From the NCBI GenBank assembly GCA_947165275.1, contig CAMUZQ010000011.1:1-48257 (forward strand): a DNA stretch of 48,257 nt, written 5' to 3'. Position 1 is the stretch's first letter, and each line of letters begins with the position of its first letter. Positions 1 to 5,759 of this stretch are shown here, one piece after another. The DNA comes from an uncultured Lachnospiraceae bacterium (GTDB taxonomy: Bacteria > Bacillota > Clostridia > Lachnospirales > Lachnospiraceae). The position numbers were made by a program, and so were the translations under genes. Under the pieces are notes generated by a model. It searched no databases, was not told the origin of the DNA, and saw nothing but the letters and a program-made list of their open reading frames with translations.

Positions 1-207
1 ATAGGTAAAAGGAGGATAGGTCCCCTCGATACCGACGATGATCTTTCCGGCAGATCTGATCCTGTCAAGCTGGTCACCGCCGGCTGCAGTTTCCTGAGTA
101 TTGGGGGATGCCGATGCGCTGGTTCCGCATCCTGTAAGCTGCGTAAGTGAAATGGTTAAAGCGGCTGCGACAGCTGCTGTTTTAATAATGTTTATTCCTT
201 TGAACAT
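1..207 (-). CDS. Amino-acid ABC transporter substrate-binding lipoprotein (partial, N-terminus only)
   Basis: The gene runs off the left edge; 69 codons from the start are visible. The N-terminus has a lysine-containing n-region, a hydrophobic stretch and a lipobox-like LTGC (Cys about residue 27), then a low-complexity linker and the segment KIIVGIEGTYPPFTY. That segment is the typical opening of the periplasmic-binding-protein type 3 fold of polar amino-acid or cystine transporters. The expected product is a membrane-anchored extracellular solute receptor for an ABC importer whose permease and ATPase would lie outside the window. The ATG (205-207) has GGAG upstream. Substrate is not proven; cystine is an inference from the Cys-rich upstream ORF and the site shared with cysK. 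Confidence 0.85.
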   Translation of the reverse strand, partial: MFKGINIIKTAAVAAALTISLTQLTGCGTSASASPNTQETAAGGDQLDRIRSAGKIIVGIEGTYPPFTY

Positions 208-253
208 GATCTGATACTCCTTTTCAAAAATAAAAACTGTTATCGATTGCTTT

Positions 254-325
254 TCAGTTCTCCCTGCAGACCTTCCTACATCGACAGCTCGTCCAGCGTG
301 GTAAGATAAATATCGAAGTGCTCAT
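254..325 (-). CDS. Possible 23-aa Cys-containing leader peptide
   Basis: On the minus strand, between the promoter and the lipoprotein gene, a 23-codon ORF starts with ATG (323-325) behind a perfect GGAGGAG (331-337) at 5-nt spacing. The predicted peptide is basic and has three Cys codons in its second half (SCRCRKVC). This is the layout of a transcriptional or translational attenuator upstream of a transporter. Against it: the ORF is short, its composition is not diagnostic, and another frame from a TTG overlaps it. No clear terminator/antiterminator pair was found by eye. Confidence 0.35.
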   Translation of the reverse strand: MSTSIFILPRWTSCRCRKVCREN

Positions 326-344
326 ACAAACTCCTCCAACTAAT

Positions 345-363
345 CCCTATATATCCGATAGGG
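345..363. promoter_or_regulatory. Palindromic operator-like site CCCTAT-N7-ATAGGG
   Basis: Inverted repeat CCCTAT (345-350) and ATAGGG (358-363) lies 25 bp downstream of the minus-strand -10 box, where a repressor would block transcription. The right half reads CCGATAGGGAATA. This resembles CCTATAGGAATA upstream of cysK (8373-8384), so a shared sulfur-type regulator (Rrf2/CymR class) is possible. That identity is inference. Confidence 0.45.
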
Positions 364-387
364 AATATATGTTATGTGTTGACGAGA

Positions 388-416
388 AATATACACTACC
401 ATTCATGTGTTGTCAA
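388..416 (-). promoter_or_regulatory. Sigma-A type promoter for the lipoprotein gene
   Basis: On the minus strand TTGACA (411-416) is followed after exactly 17 bp by TATATT (388-393). This is a near-consensus housekeeping promoter that gives a leader of about 175 nt before the lipoprotein ATG. Confidence 0.7.
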
Positions 417-532
417 CCCGTTTTTTAAAACGAAATATTCCGGCTTTCGGCACACAGCTATCCGATATCTTGTAGGGGCGATAAATGCAGTATACAAGGG
501 GTTGAGAGGGCTGTTTTTTTTATCAAAATTTG

Positions 533-591
533 TTGACATAAAGAGTGGACAGGGGTCATAATTATAGGGCATAGGCGGATTGTCTATGCCC
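533..591 (+). promoter_or_regulatory. Promoter and adjacent 8-bp inverted repeat upstream of the surface protein
   Basis: TTGACA (533-538), 18-bp spacer, CATAAT (557-562). Directly downstream is a perfect inverted repeat GGGCATAG (567-574) and CTATGCCC (584-591) with a 9-nt loop. It would sit at or just after the transcription start, so it is either an operator or a 5' stem in the mRNA. It lies about 30 nt before the ATG. Confidence 0.6.
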
Positions 592-621
592 ATTTAGATG
601 GATGAACAGGGGAGATTTTTT

Positions 622-1869
622 ATGGAAAAGAAGTCCAGATATAATAAAGAATATTTGAGCAATATTGTTTTTGTCTTAATAGTTGCAGCAACAGTTGGGA
701 TATGCGCTTTTATTTCCCAGGAGACAGGACTGATGGCATATGCAGATGGTCCGGCTTTGACATCGTCTGGTCCTGATACAAGCTCAAGTACAACATCAAG
801 TAGTACAACATCGAGCAGTACAACGTCCAGCTCAAGCAGCGGCAAATCAAGCTCAAGCAGCGGCAAATCAAGCTCAAGCAGCGGCAAATCAAGCTCGAGC
901 AGCGGCAAATCAAGCTCGAGCAGCGGCAAATCAAGCTCAAGCAGCGGCAAATCAAGCTCGAACAGTGGTAAATCCAGCTCGAGCAGTATTCCGGCAAAGC
1001 CCAGCGATTATTCCAAATTAGCCAAGGGAGGATATGACGAAGATGATGATCATGATTCTTTGGGAATAACTGCTGAATTATCAAAGAAAAAAGTCGGATC
1101 GATTTTGGATTATGCGTACGAGAAGGATTCTTCGATAAGAGACAGGGTAAATTTGATGATGAAGAATGATGAGGTATTATCATTAACGTTATCGATCCAA
1201 AAGCTCAGTTCATCTGATGTCGATGATGATGAAAAAGATAAGATGAAAAAGAAAGCAAGATCATATGACGATGCAGATGATGCCAAGCTTGCTAATTATT
1301 TTGATATATCATTATATTTATCAAATGACAATGACTTTTTTACAAATTATCCTATAAAGAACTCTGGCGAATCAATTTCATTTACGTATAAAATACCGGA
1401 TAGCGTAAAGAAGACCAGCAGTTCAAGCAGTAAGCACACCAGATATTATAATGTAGTCAGATATCATGACGGCGGGGCTCATGGTGTCGGTAATGATTAT
1501 ACTTCCGATACCTCAATGGATTTTAAGGTGAGTGAATTCAGTACGTTCGCTACGGCTTACTATGATAAAAGCTCAAGCAGCTCATCATCATCTTCAAGTT
1601 CCAAGAGTTCTGGGGGAGGTAGTTCGAGTACATTAAGAACATCAACTGCAGCGGGTGCAGGAGCGCCAGGTGCCGGTGCAGCGGGTACAGGTGCAGCTGC
1701 TGGCGGCGGCAGCACAGGAAGCAGAGCTCCGAAGACAGGGGATGAGTTCAATGCAAAGCTGTGGATATATTTCCTTGTTATAGGTATCGTGGTAGCGCTT
1801 TGCTCATTCATTCTCTTCCAGGATACTAAGGAATATTATGATGATAAGAAGGAGGAGTCAAAGTCCTGA
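622..1869 (+). CDS. Serine-repeat surface protein with sortase-type C-terminal anchor
   Basis: A 415-residue secreted protein. ATG at 622 is preferred over 598 because GGGGAGA lies 7 nt upstream. Layout: hydrophobic signal segment (about 12-31); SSSTT repeats then seven SSSSSGK-type repeats (about 54-118); a central acidic domain of unknown fold (about 125-310) that I do not recognise; a second Ser/Gly/Ala-rich stretch; then APKTGD (369-374), a hydrophobic helix (about 380-399) and a short charged tail. APKTG fits the (S/P)PxTG class of motifs used by clostridial class B sortases better than LPxTG. The next gene is a class B sortase, so it is probably the processing enzyme. Likely role: wall-anchored, stalk-like surface protein. 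The low-complexity DNA may vary in copy number. Confidence 0.7.
   Translation: MEKKSRYNKEYLSNIVFVLIVAATVGICAFISQETGLMAYADGPALTSSGPDTSSSTTSSSTTSSSTTSSSSSGKSSSSSGKSSSSSGKSSSSSGKSSSSSGKSSSSSGKSSSNSGKSSSSSIPAKPSDYSKLAKGGYDEDDDHDSLGITAELSKKKVGSILDYAYEKDSSIRDRVNLMMKNDEVLSLTLSIQKLSSSDVDDDEKDKMKKKARSYDDADDAKLANYFDISLYLSNDNDFFTNYPIKNSGESISFTYKIPDSVKKTSSSSSKHTRYYNVVRYHDGGAHGVGNDYTSDTSMDFKVSEFSTFATAYYDKSSSSSSSSSSSKSSGGGSSSTLRTSTAAGAGAPGAGAAGTGAAAGGGSTGSRAPKTGDEFNAKLWIYFLVIGIVVALCSFILFQDTKEYYDDKKEESKS
781..975 (+). repeat. In-frame Ser-coding tandem repeats (15-bp and 21-bp units)
   Basis: Positions 781-828 hold about three 15-bp units coding SSSTT. Positions 829-975 hold seven 21-bp units coding SSSSSGK, most nearly identical (A/G change at one position; the last unit diverged), followed by a partial eighth. 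Unit length is a multiple of 3, so copy-number change would lengthen or shorten the stalk without a frameshift. Confidence 0.9.
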
Positions 1870-1942
1870 GTGATATACCGGGGACTGCTCCTGCAACTGT
1901 TCAGACACAGGAACAAGCGGGGTTTGAAATAATATTACATTA

Positions 1943-3142
1943 ATGAAACTTAGGGAGTCGAAAAAAAAGAATCTCGTCAGGGAGATGGGGCGGAGGATTT
2001 ACCGCCTCATTCTTTTTGTATTCCTTCTATTGGGGGGATCACTTACTATCCTTGCTTCTGTGGAGCTCCTTATCGGTACGATAGGCTATATAAGGACCAG
2101 AAGGGTCTATGATGATGCGAATAACAGATTTGTCAGTGTTCATGTAAAGAAAAAGGAACCTGTATCGACGGTATCGACACCTGAGGCAGTATCCGAAAAT
2201 ATAACCGTTTCAGAGGATGAGGCGGAAGAGGAGACGGATTCTTTGCAGGACATAGATGTCGATCTGAAGGCATTGAGGGAAATAAATGATGAGGTAGTCG
2301 GCTGGCTGTATTTTGAAGACGGACTTATCAGCTATCCGATCTTATTTTCCGGTGATAATGCAAAGTATCTGAAGAGAAATTATAAAGAAGAATATATGGC
2401 TTCGGGCTCGATCTTCTTAGAGGGACAGAGCGCAAGAGACTTTTCGGATCATTATACCCTGCTTTACGGGCATAATATGAGAGATTTGACGATGTTTGGG
2501 AAACTCCGATATTATAGGAGCGATAAGAATTATTATAAGGATCATGAATATTTCAGGATCATTACCGAGGATCATGTATACAGATACAGGGTGTTTTCAT
2601 TCAAGCAGATCTCTTCTGACAGTGATGTTTTCTCGGTTATCGATAAAGACAGCGATGGTCTGAAGGCCTTTGCGGACAAGTATCTGCTTACAAATAATAA
2701 TGTGGCTTCTGAAGCAGATATAAAAGATGAGGATCATGTACTCGCTCTATCGACCTGTGTTAATGACTACGCATACCGTTTTATAGTCTGCGGAGTAAGG
2801 GTCGAGACAACAGATACAAAGAACTCCGGAAACGACGGATCCGAAAAGACAAACGTATCAAAGAACCAAGCCGCAGCCGAAAAGACGAACGTCTCAAAGA
2901 ACGGAGCCGCAGCCGAAAAGACGAACGTATCAAAGAACAAAGCCGCAGCCGAAAAGACAAACGTATCAAAGAACCAAGCCGCAGCCGAAAAGACAAGCAC
3001 ACAGGATCAGGCTGGATCCGGCAATGAGGGGACATCCCCTAAAGCGGTTTCTGCGAACGGCAGCAGGACTGAGGAGAAAAAGAAAACACCGGAGCAGAAT
3101 GTATCAAAAAACAGCGCTGCCATAGTAGACGTTGATTTTTGA
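1943..3142 (+). CDS. Class B sortase with C-terminal repeat tail
   Basis: A 399-residue membrane-anchored transpeptidase. One transmembrane segment (about 21-48) is followed by an acidic linker and a sortase B domain (about 105-290). Catalytic residues are visible: His177 in YGHNM, Cys272 in LSTC, Arg279 in YRF. The segment NDEVVGWL is typical of SrtB. It would cleave a TG-containing sorting motif and attach the protein to the wall; the likely substrate is the APKTGD protein 73 nt upstream. After the catalytic domain lies an unusual 110-residue hydrophilic tail with four EKTNVSKNxAAA repeats, not part of typical SrtB enzymes. No strong ribosome site precedes the ATG, so translation may depend on the upstream gene; the start is less certain than the domain call. 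Confidence 0.88.
   Translation: MKLRESKKKNLVREMGRRIYRLILFVFLLLGGSLTILASVELLIGTIGYIRTRRVYDDANNRFVSVHVKKKEPVSTVSTPEAVSENITVSEDEAEEETDSLQDIDVDLKALREINDEVVGWLYFEDGLISYPILFSGDNAKYLKRNYKEEYMASGSIFLEGQSARDFSDHYTLLYGHNMRDLTMFGKLRYYRSDKNYYKDHEYFRIITEDHVYRYRVFSFKQISSDSDVFSVIDKDSDGLKAFADKYLLTNNNVASEADIKDEDHVLALSTCVNDYAYRFIVCGVRVETTDTKNSGNDGSEKTNVSKNQAAAEKTNVSKNGAAAEKTNVSKNKAAAEKTNVSKNQAAAEKTSTQDQAGSGNEGTSPKAVSANGSRTEEKKKTPEQNVSKNSAAIVDVDF
2843..2986 (+). repeat. Four 36-bp tandem repeats in the sortase tail
   Basis: Units start at 2843, 2879, 2915 and 2951, each coding 12 residues (EKTNVSKN + Q/G/K + AAA). A ninth-length remnant starts at 2987. The units differ by only a few bases, which suggests recent duplication. 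Confidence 0.92.
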
Positions 3143-3145
3143 TCA

Positions 3146-3420
3146 GAATGCAATACTTACAAGTCAATCACCACGCACCTAAAGGTACGTGGCTTGGGTA
3201 AAAGCCACAAGGCTAATAACCCGGCCACAGATTGACTAGCCTAAGCCCTACGGGGGCTATGTTATCCGCAAATATATAGTTACCCTGGGACGTTCGGCCT
3301 AATCCCAGGCTCTAAGGCCAGTGATTAAAAGCCCCAAAGTGGTTAAGGGCGGTGTTGCTGACACAAAACTGCGGGATAACCCAGGCGAAGGCCACCTTAC
3401 GGTCCGTAAGTACCGGCTTA
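3146..3420 (+). ncRNA. Predicted omegaRNA (IscB guide RNA) with 5' guide from flanking DNA
   Basis: The 319 bp before iscB has no ORF but many pairing arms. AGTCAATC (3162-3169) pairs with GATTGACT (3230-3237), enclosing the left-end hairpin. AGCCC (3244-3248) pairs with GGGCT (3254-3258). GTTATCCGCA (3261-3270) pairs with TGCGGGATAAC (3370-3380, one bulged G), enclosing CCTGGGA/TCCCAGG (3284-3290/3303-3309), GCCC/GGGC (3331-3334/3347-3350) and GTGT/ACAC (3352-3355/3361-3364). CTTACG/CGTAAG (3396-3401/3405-3410) follows. IscB systems encode their omegaRNA just upstream with the guide at its 5' end, read from DNA outside the element. The about 16 nt before 3162 would then be the guide. Ends are approximate. 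Confidence 0.75.
3171..3192 (+). repeat. Left-end imperfect hairpin of the IscB element
   Basis: Stem CCACG/CGTGG, a C-A mismatch, stem ACC/GGT, loop TAAA. The right-end hairpin (4745-4764) has the same design: CCAC/GTGG, C-A mismatch, GTC/GAC, loop TAAA. The shared loop and mismatch support them as a functional pair. Confidence 0.75.
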
Positions 3421-3461
3421 CAGTATAAAACTTACAATTTTAGGAAAGGAGTGCCGTACGG

Positions 3462-4733
3462 ATGGTATACGTGTTAAACAAAAACGGACAGCCGATTATG
3501 CCTACGGAACGGTACGGTAAAGTCAGACGGATGTTAAAGTCCGGGAAAGCAACAGTAATAAGACGCTGTCCGTTCACGATCCAGCTCACCTATGACATAG
3601 GGAAACCCGAAACACAGCCCGTAAGCCTTGGTATAGACGCGGGCAGTAAGACCATAGGGGTTTCAGCCACAACAAAGGCTAAAGTCCTTTACGAAGCTGA
3701 AGTAACCTTAAGGAACGATATCGTGGAGCTGCTGTCCACCCGTAGTGAAAACCGCAGGGCAAGGCGCAGCCGTAAGACTAGATACAGACAGCCTCGCTTT
3801 AATAACAGGGCAAAGCACGAAGGCTGGTTGGCGCCCTCGGTGCAACAGAAAATAGACACGCACTTAGCTGTGATCCGCAGGATACATGAGATACTGCCCA
3901 TATCCGATATCACAGTGGAAGTAGCTTCCTTCGACCTACAGAGGCTTAAGGCAGACCTTGAAGGCTTAAAACGTCCTAAAGGGGAGGAATACCAGCAAGG
4001 CGAACAGCTGGGCTTCTGGAACGCCAGGGAATACGTACTGTGGAGAGATAATCACCTTTGCCAGTGCTGCAAAGGTAAGAGTAAGGATAAAGTCCTTGAA
4101 GTACATCACAGGGAAAGCCGCAAAACGGGTGGCGACGCCCCAAATAACCTTGTGACCTTATGCAAAACCTGTCATACCGGACACCATAAAGGAACAGTGA
4201 CACTTCCTGAGTCCATAACAAAGCGGGGGACATCATTCAGGGATGCTGTATTCATGGGCATCATGAGGTGGGCTTTCTATGACAGGCTTAAGGAACTTTA
4301 TCCTAACGTGGATAAAACGTATGGGTATATCACAAAGCATACAAGGATAAGCCATATCCTTGAAAAAGCCCACCATATTGACGCACGGTGCATATCGGGC
4401 AACCCCAACGCCGTATCAGACGGGACGGTCTACTATCAGAAAAAGGTACGCTGTCATAACAGGCAGATACATAAAATGTCCATAGGCAAAGGGGGCTACA
4501 GGAAGCTTAACCAGGCACCAAAGGAAGTCAGGGGCTTCAGATTATTCGATAAAGTGCTTTACCGGAGACAGGAGTACACAGTTTACGGACGCAGGTCAAG
4601 CGGCTTTTTCGATATCAGGGATATGGACGGCAGCAAGGTCAACAAAGGCAGCATAAGTTGTAAAAAGCTTAAACTGATAGAACATCAGCAGAGCTACGTA
4701 ACAGGCTTCCGCAAAATCAAAACAGCAGTTTAA
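3462..4733 (+). CDS. iscB: IscB RNA-guided DNA endonuclease
   Basis: A 423-residue nuclease of the family ancestral to Cas9; with an omegaRNA it cuts DNA matching the guide. Visible parts: N-terminal PLMP-type domain (here PIMP, residues 11-14); RuvC-I GIDAGSKTIG with Asp59; Arg-rich bridge helix (about 94-117); RuvC-II with Glu153 in VEVAS; HNH domain (about 190-245) with His215/His216 and zinc-type Cys200/203/234/237; RuvC-III HHIDA with His304 and Asp307; C-terminal target-adjacent-motif domain (about 340-423). All catalytic residues appear intact, so it could be active. AAAGGAG (3445-3451) lies 10 nt before the ATG. Such proteins are thought to help keep the transposon at its donor site. 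Confidence 0.93.
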   Translation: MVYVLNKNGQPIMPTERYGKVRRMLKSGKATVIRRCPFTIQLTYDIGKPETQPVSLGIDAGSKTIGVSATTKAKVLYEAEVTLRNDIVELLSTRSENRRARRSRKTRYRQPRFNNRAKHEGWLAPSVQQKIDTHLAVIRRIHEILPISDITVEVASFDLQRLKADLEGLKRPKGEEYQQGEQLGFWNAREYVLWRDNHLCQCCKGKSKDKVLEVHHRESRKTGGDAPNNLVTLCKTCHTGHHKGTVTLPESITKRGTSFRDAVFMGIMRWAFYDRLKELYPNVDKTYGYITKHTRISHILEKAHHIDARCISGNPNAVSDGTVYYQKKVRCHNRQIHKMSIGKGGYRKLNQAPKEVRGFRLFDKVLYRRQEYTVYGRRSSGFFDIRDMDGSKVNKGSISCKKLKLIEHQQSYVTGFRKIKTAV

Positions 4734-4744
4734 CAGGGCTCCTC

Positions 4745-4764
4745 CCACCGTCTAAAGACAGTGG
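4745..4764 (+). repeat. Right-end imperfect hairpin of the IscB element
   Basis: CCAC (4745-4748), C, GTC, loop TAAA (4753-4756), GAC, A, GTGG (4761-4764). It lies 11 bp after the iscB stop, the usual place of the right end in IS200/IS605 elements. The element end is probably within the next 10-15 bp. Confidence 0.75.
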
Positions 4765-4825
4765 ATTTCCGCCTATGGCAATAGAAAGAATCTATTTATG
4801 AAAAATTTACGGAGGTGGATGCTTT

Positions 4826-5200
4826 ATGAGGATACTTGGAAATATCATTTGGATAATATGCGGAGGCTTTATCAGCTGGCTTGGGTGGGTGTTTGCCGGA
4901 TGTCTGTGGTGTATCACCATATTGGGGATACCTGTAGGACTGCAGTGCATTAAGCTTTCGAGTATTTCGCTGAATCCTTTTGGCAAGGAGGTCAGATACG
5001 AGGGGGGCGCCGGTTCCGTCCTGTTAAATATACTCTGGATCCTCTTTAGCGGAGTGGAGCTGGCTTTGGGTAATGCTCTGCTGGGGGTGCTTCTCTGTAT
5101 TACGATCATCGGCATACCGTTCGGAAAACAGTTTTTTAAGATCGCCAAGGTTGCTTTGTGTCCCTTTGGAGAAGTGATAGACCGGGTTAATTATTTGTGA
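4826..5200 (+). CDS. yccF: YccF domain membrane protein
   Basis: A 124-residue protein with a duplicated hydrophobic unit: two helices, each followed by the signature TILGIPVG (about 30-37) or TIIGIPFG (about 89-96), then a Phe-Gly motif (NPFG, CPFG). This double-repeat pattern is the YccF (DUF307) inner-membrane family, of unknown function. Length is normal for the family. A strong GGAGGTGG precedes the ATG. It follows the right end of the IscB element directly, so its native promoter may have been displaced by the insertion; none is obvious in the 50 bp left. Confidence 0.88.
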   Translation: MRILGNIIWIICGGFISWLGWVFAGCLWCITILGIPVGLQCIKLSSISLNPFGKEVRYEGGAGSVLLNILWILFSGVELALGNALLGVLLCITIIGIPFGKQFFKIAKVALCPFGEVIDRVNYL

Positions 5201-5319
5201 TCAAATATTATATCAACGATATATATGATCATAATAACCGGCATCGCAAAGACTCTGTCACGGAAGAGATGCAGGAACCGGAAGTTGATACCGAAGATAA
5301 AGATAATGATGAAGAATAA
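5197..5319 (+). CDS. Possible small acidic peptide downstream of yccF
   Basis: A 40-codon frame opens with GTG overlapping the yccF stop and ends in an Asp/Glu-rich tail just before a terminator. Codon use looks protein-like (EPEVDTEDKDNDEE), but it has no separate ribosome site and no recognised family. It could be a coupled small protein or a chance frame. Confidence 0.3.
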   Translation: MIKYYINDIYDHNNRHRKDSVTEEMQEPEVDTEDKDNDEE

Positions 5320-5324
5320 CCGAT

Positions 5325-5360
5325 AAGGCAGAGGCGAAATCCCCTGCCTTTGTGTTTTTT
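5325..5360 (+). terminator. Rho-independent terminator after yccF
   Basis: AAGGCAG (5325-5331) pairs with CTGCCTT (5344-5350), extended by GG/CC with one mismatch, followed by TGTGTTTTTT. Confidence 0.75.
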
Positions 5361-5362
5361 GC

Positions 5363-5656
5363 TTGACATTTCTTCTCATAAATGACCTTGGGGAAAAAAC
5401 AGATCGCATTGGTTGGGAGAGTTCCTGTTTGCAGGGAATGTGCGGGGCCTGTGCCATGGCTTTTTATGGTGCTGTATATGCCAATGACTGCTATCTGGTA
5501 AATGCCCGGAACAGGGAAAAGGCCCGGGATATCCGCAGTTCCTGCGCCGAGCATTTCGCAAACAGCTGCTCAAAGGCCCTTTCCTGTATGGATGTATGTC
5601 CCATGCACATTCCAACGTTGTCTTCCATGGCTAAGATGAACCGGGTTTTCAAGTAA
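5363..5656 (+). pseudogene. Remnant of succinate dehydrogenase/fumarate reductase iron-sulfur subunit
   Basis: The frame encodes WESSCLQGMCGACAM, the [2Fe-2S] loop of SdhB/FrdB proteins, and then almost at once the family's C-terminal segment (ANDCYLV, then SCMDVCPMHIPTLSSMAKMNR with its cysteines). A functional subunit has about 100 more residues between these, including another cysteine cluster, plus an N-terminal ferredoxin strand. Here the two parts are joined in frame. There is no good start codon (only TTG) and no ribosome site, and a terminator lies just upstream. I read this as a decayed gene with an internal in-frame deletion. A short functional ferredoxin-like protein is less likely. 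Confidence 0.72.
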
Positions 5657-5687
5657 ACACTGAAATGCTGCGCCGGGCTTTCAGATA

Positions 5688-5716
5688 TTGCACACAGAGT
5701 TAGTGTCTGTTATTAT
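5688..5716 (+). promoter_or_regulatory. Putative promoter for the first MBOAT/SGNH pair
   Basis: TTGCAC (5688-5693), 17-bp spacer, TATTAT (5711-5716), 43 bp before the MBOAT ATG. Confidence 0.5.
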
Positions 5717-5759
5717 ACATATACTTTGCATATGATCGGTCTGCTATTAAGCTTTGGCG

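Larger units (their letters stand above)
3161..4774 (+). mobile_element. IS200/IS605-superfamily element carrying iscB, no transposase
   Basis: The element lies between the sortase stop (3142) and yccF (4826). Its ends carry matching imperfect hairpins (3171-3192 and 4745-4764) of the type recognised by Y1 (TnpA) transposases. It contains an omegaRNA and iscB but no tnpA, so it would need a TnpA encoded elsewhere. Exact cleavage sites were not determined; bounds are approximate. TTAC at 3157-3160 immediately outside the left end could be the target tetranucleotide, as used by IS608, but this is inference. Confidence 0.75.

Noticed and set aside
254-331. Alternative TTG-started reading of the leader (YEHFDIYLTTLDELSM)
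   Set aside because: It looks protein-like, but the TTG is only about 2 nt from the GGAGGAG, too near for normal initiation; the ATG frame has proper 5-nt spacing.
1869-1942. Protein-like sequence after the surface protein stop in another frame (SDIPGTAPATVQTQ...)
   Set aside because: It could mark a frameshifted tail, but the sorting signal, hydrophobic helix and charged tail are already complete before the stop, and the stretch is only 24 codons without a ribosome site.
781-3000. Arrays of 21-bp and 36-bp repeats that could be taken for CRISPR
   Set aside because: Units are contiguous with no unique spacers, in frame inside coding sequence, and code regular peptide repeats. No cas genes are present; IscB is transposon-borne.
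1943-3142. Direct functional link between the sortase and the distant decarboxylase cluster as an exosortase-like system
   Set aside because: Although exosortase loci carry ligase, carrier and decarboxylase genes, the sortase here is class B, lies 33 kb away, and is separated by housekeeping genes.
3143-4825. A TnpA transposase gene for the IscB element
   Set aside because: No second ORF of suitable size is present inside the hairpins; the element appears non-autonomous.
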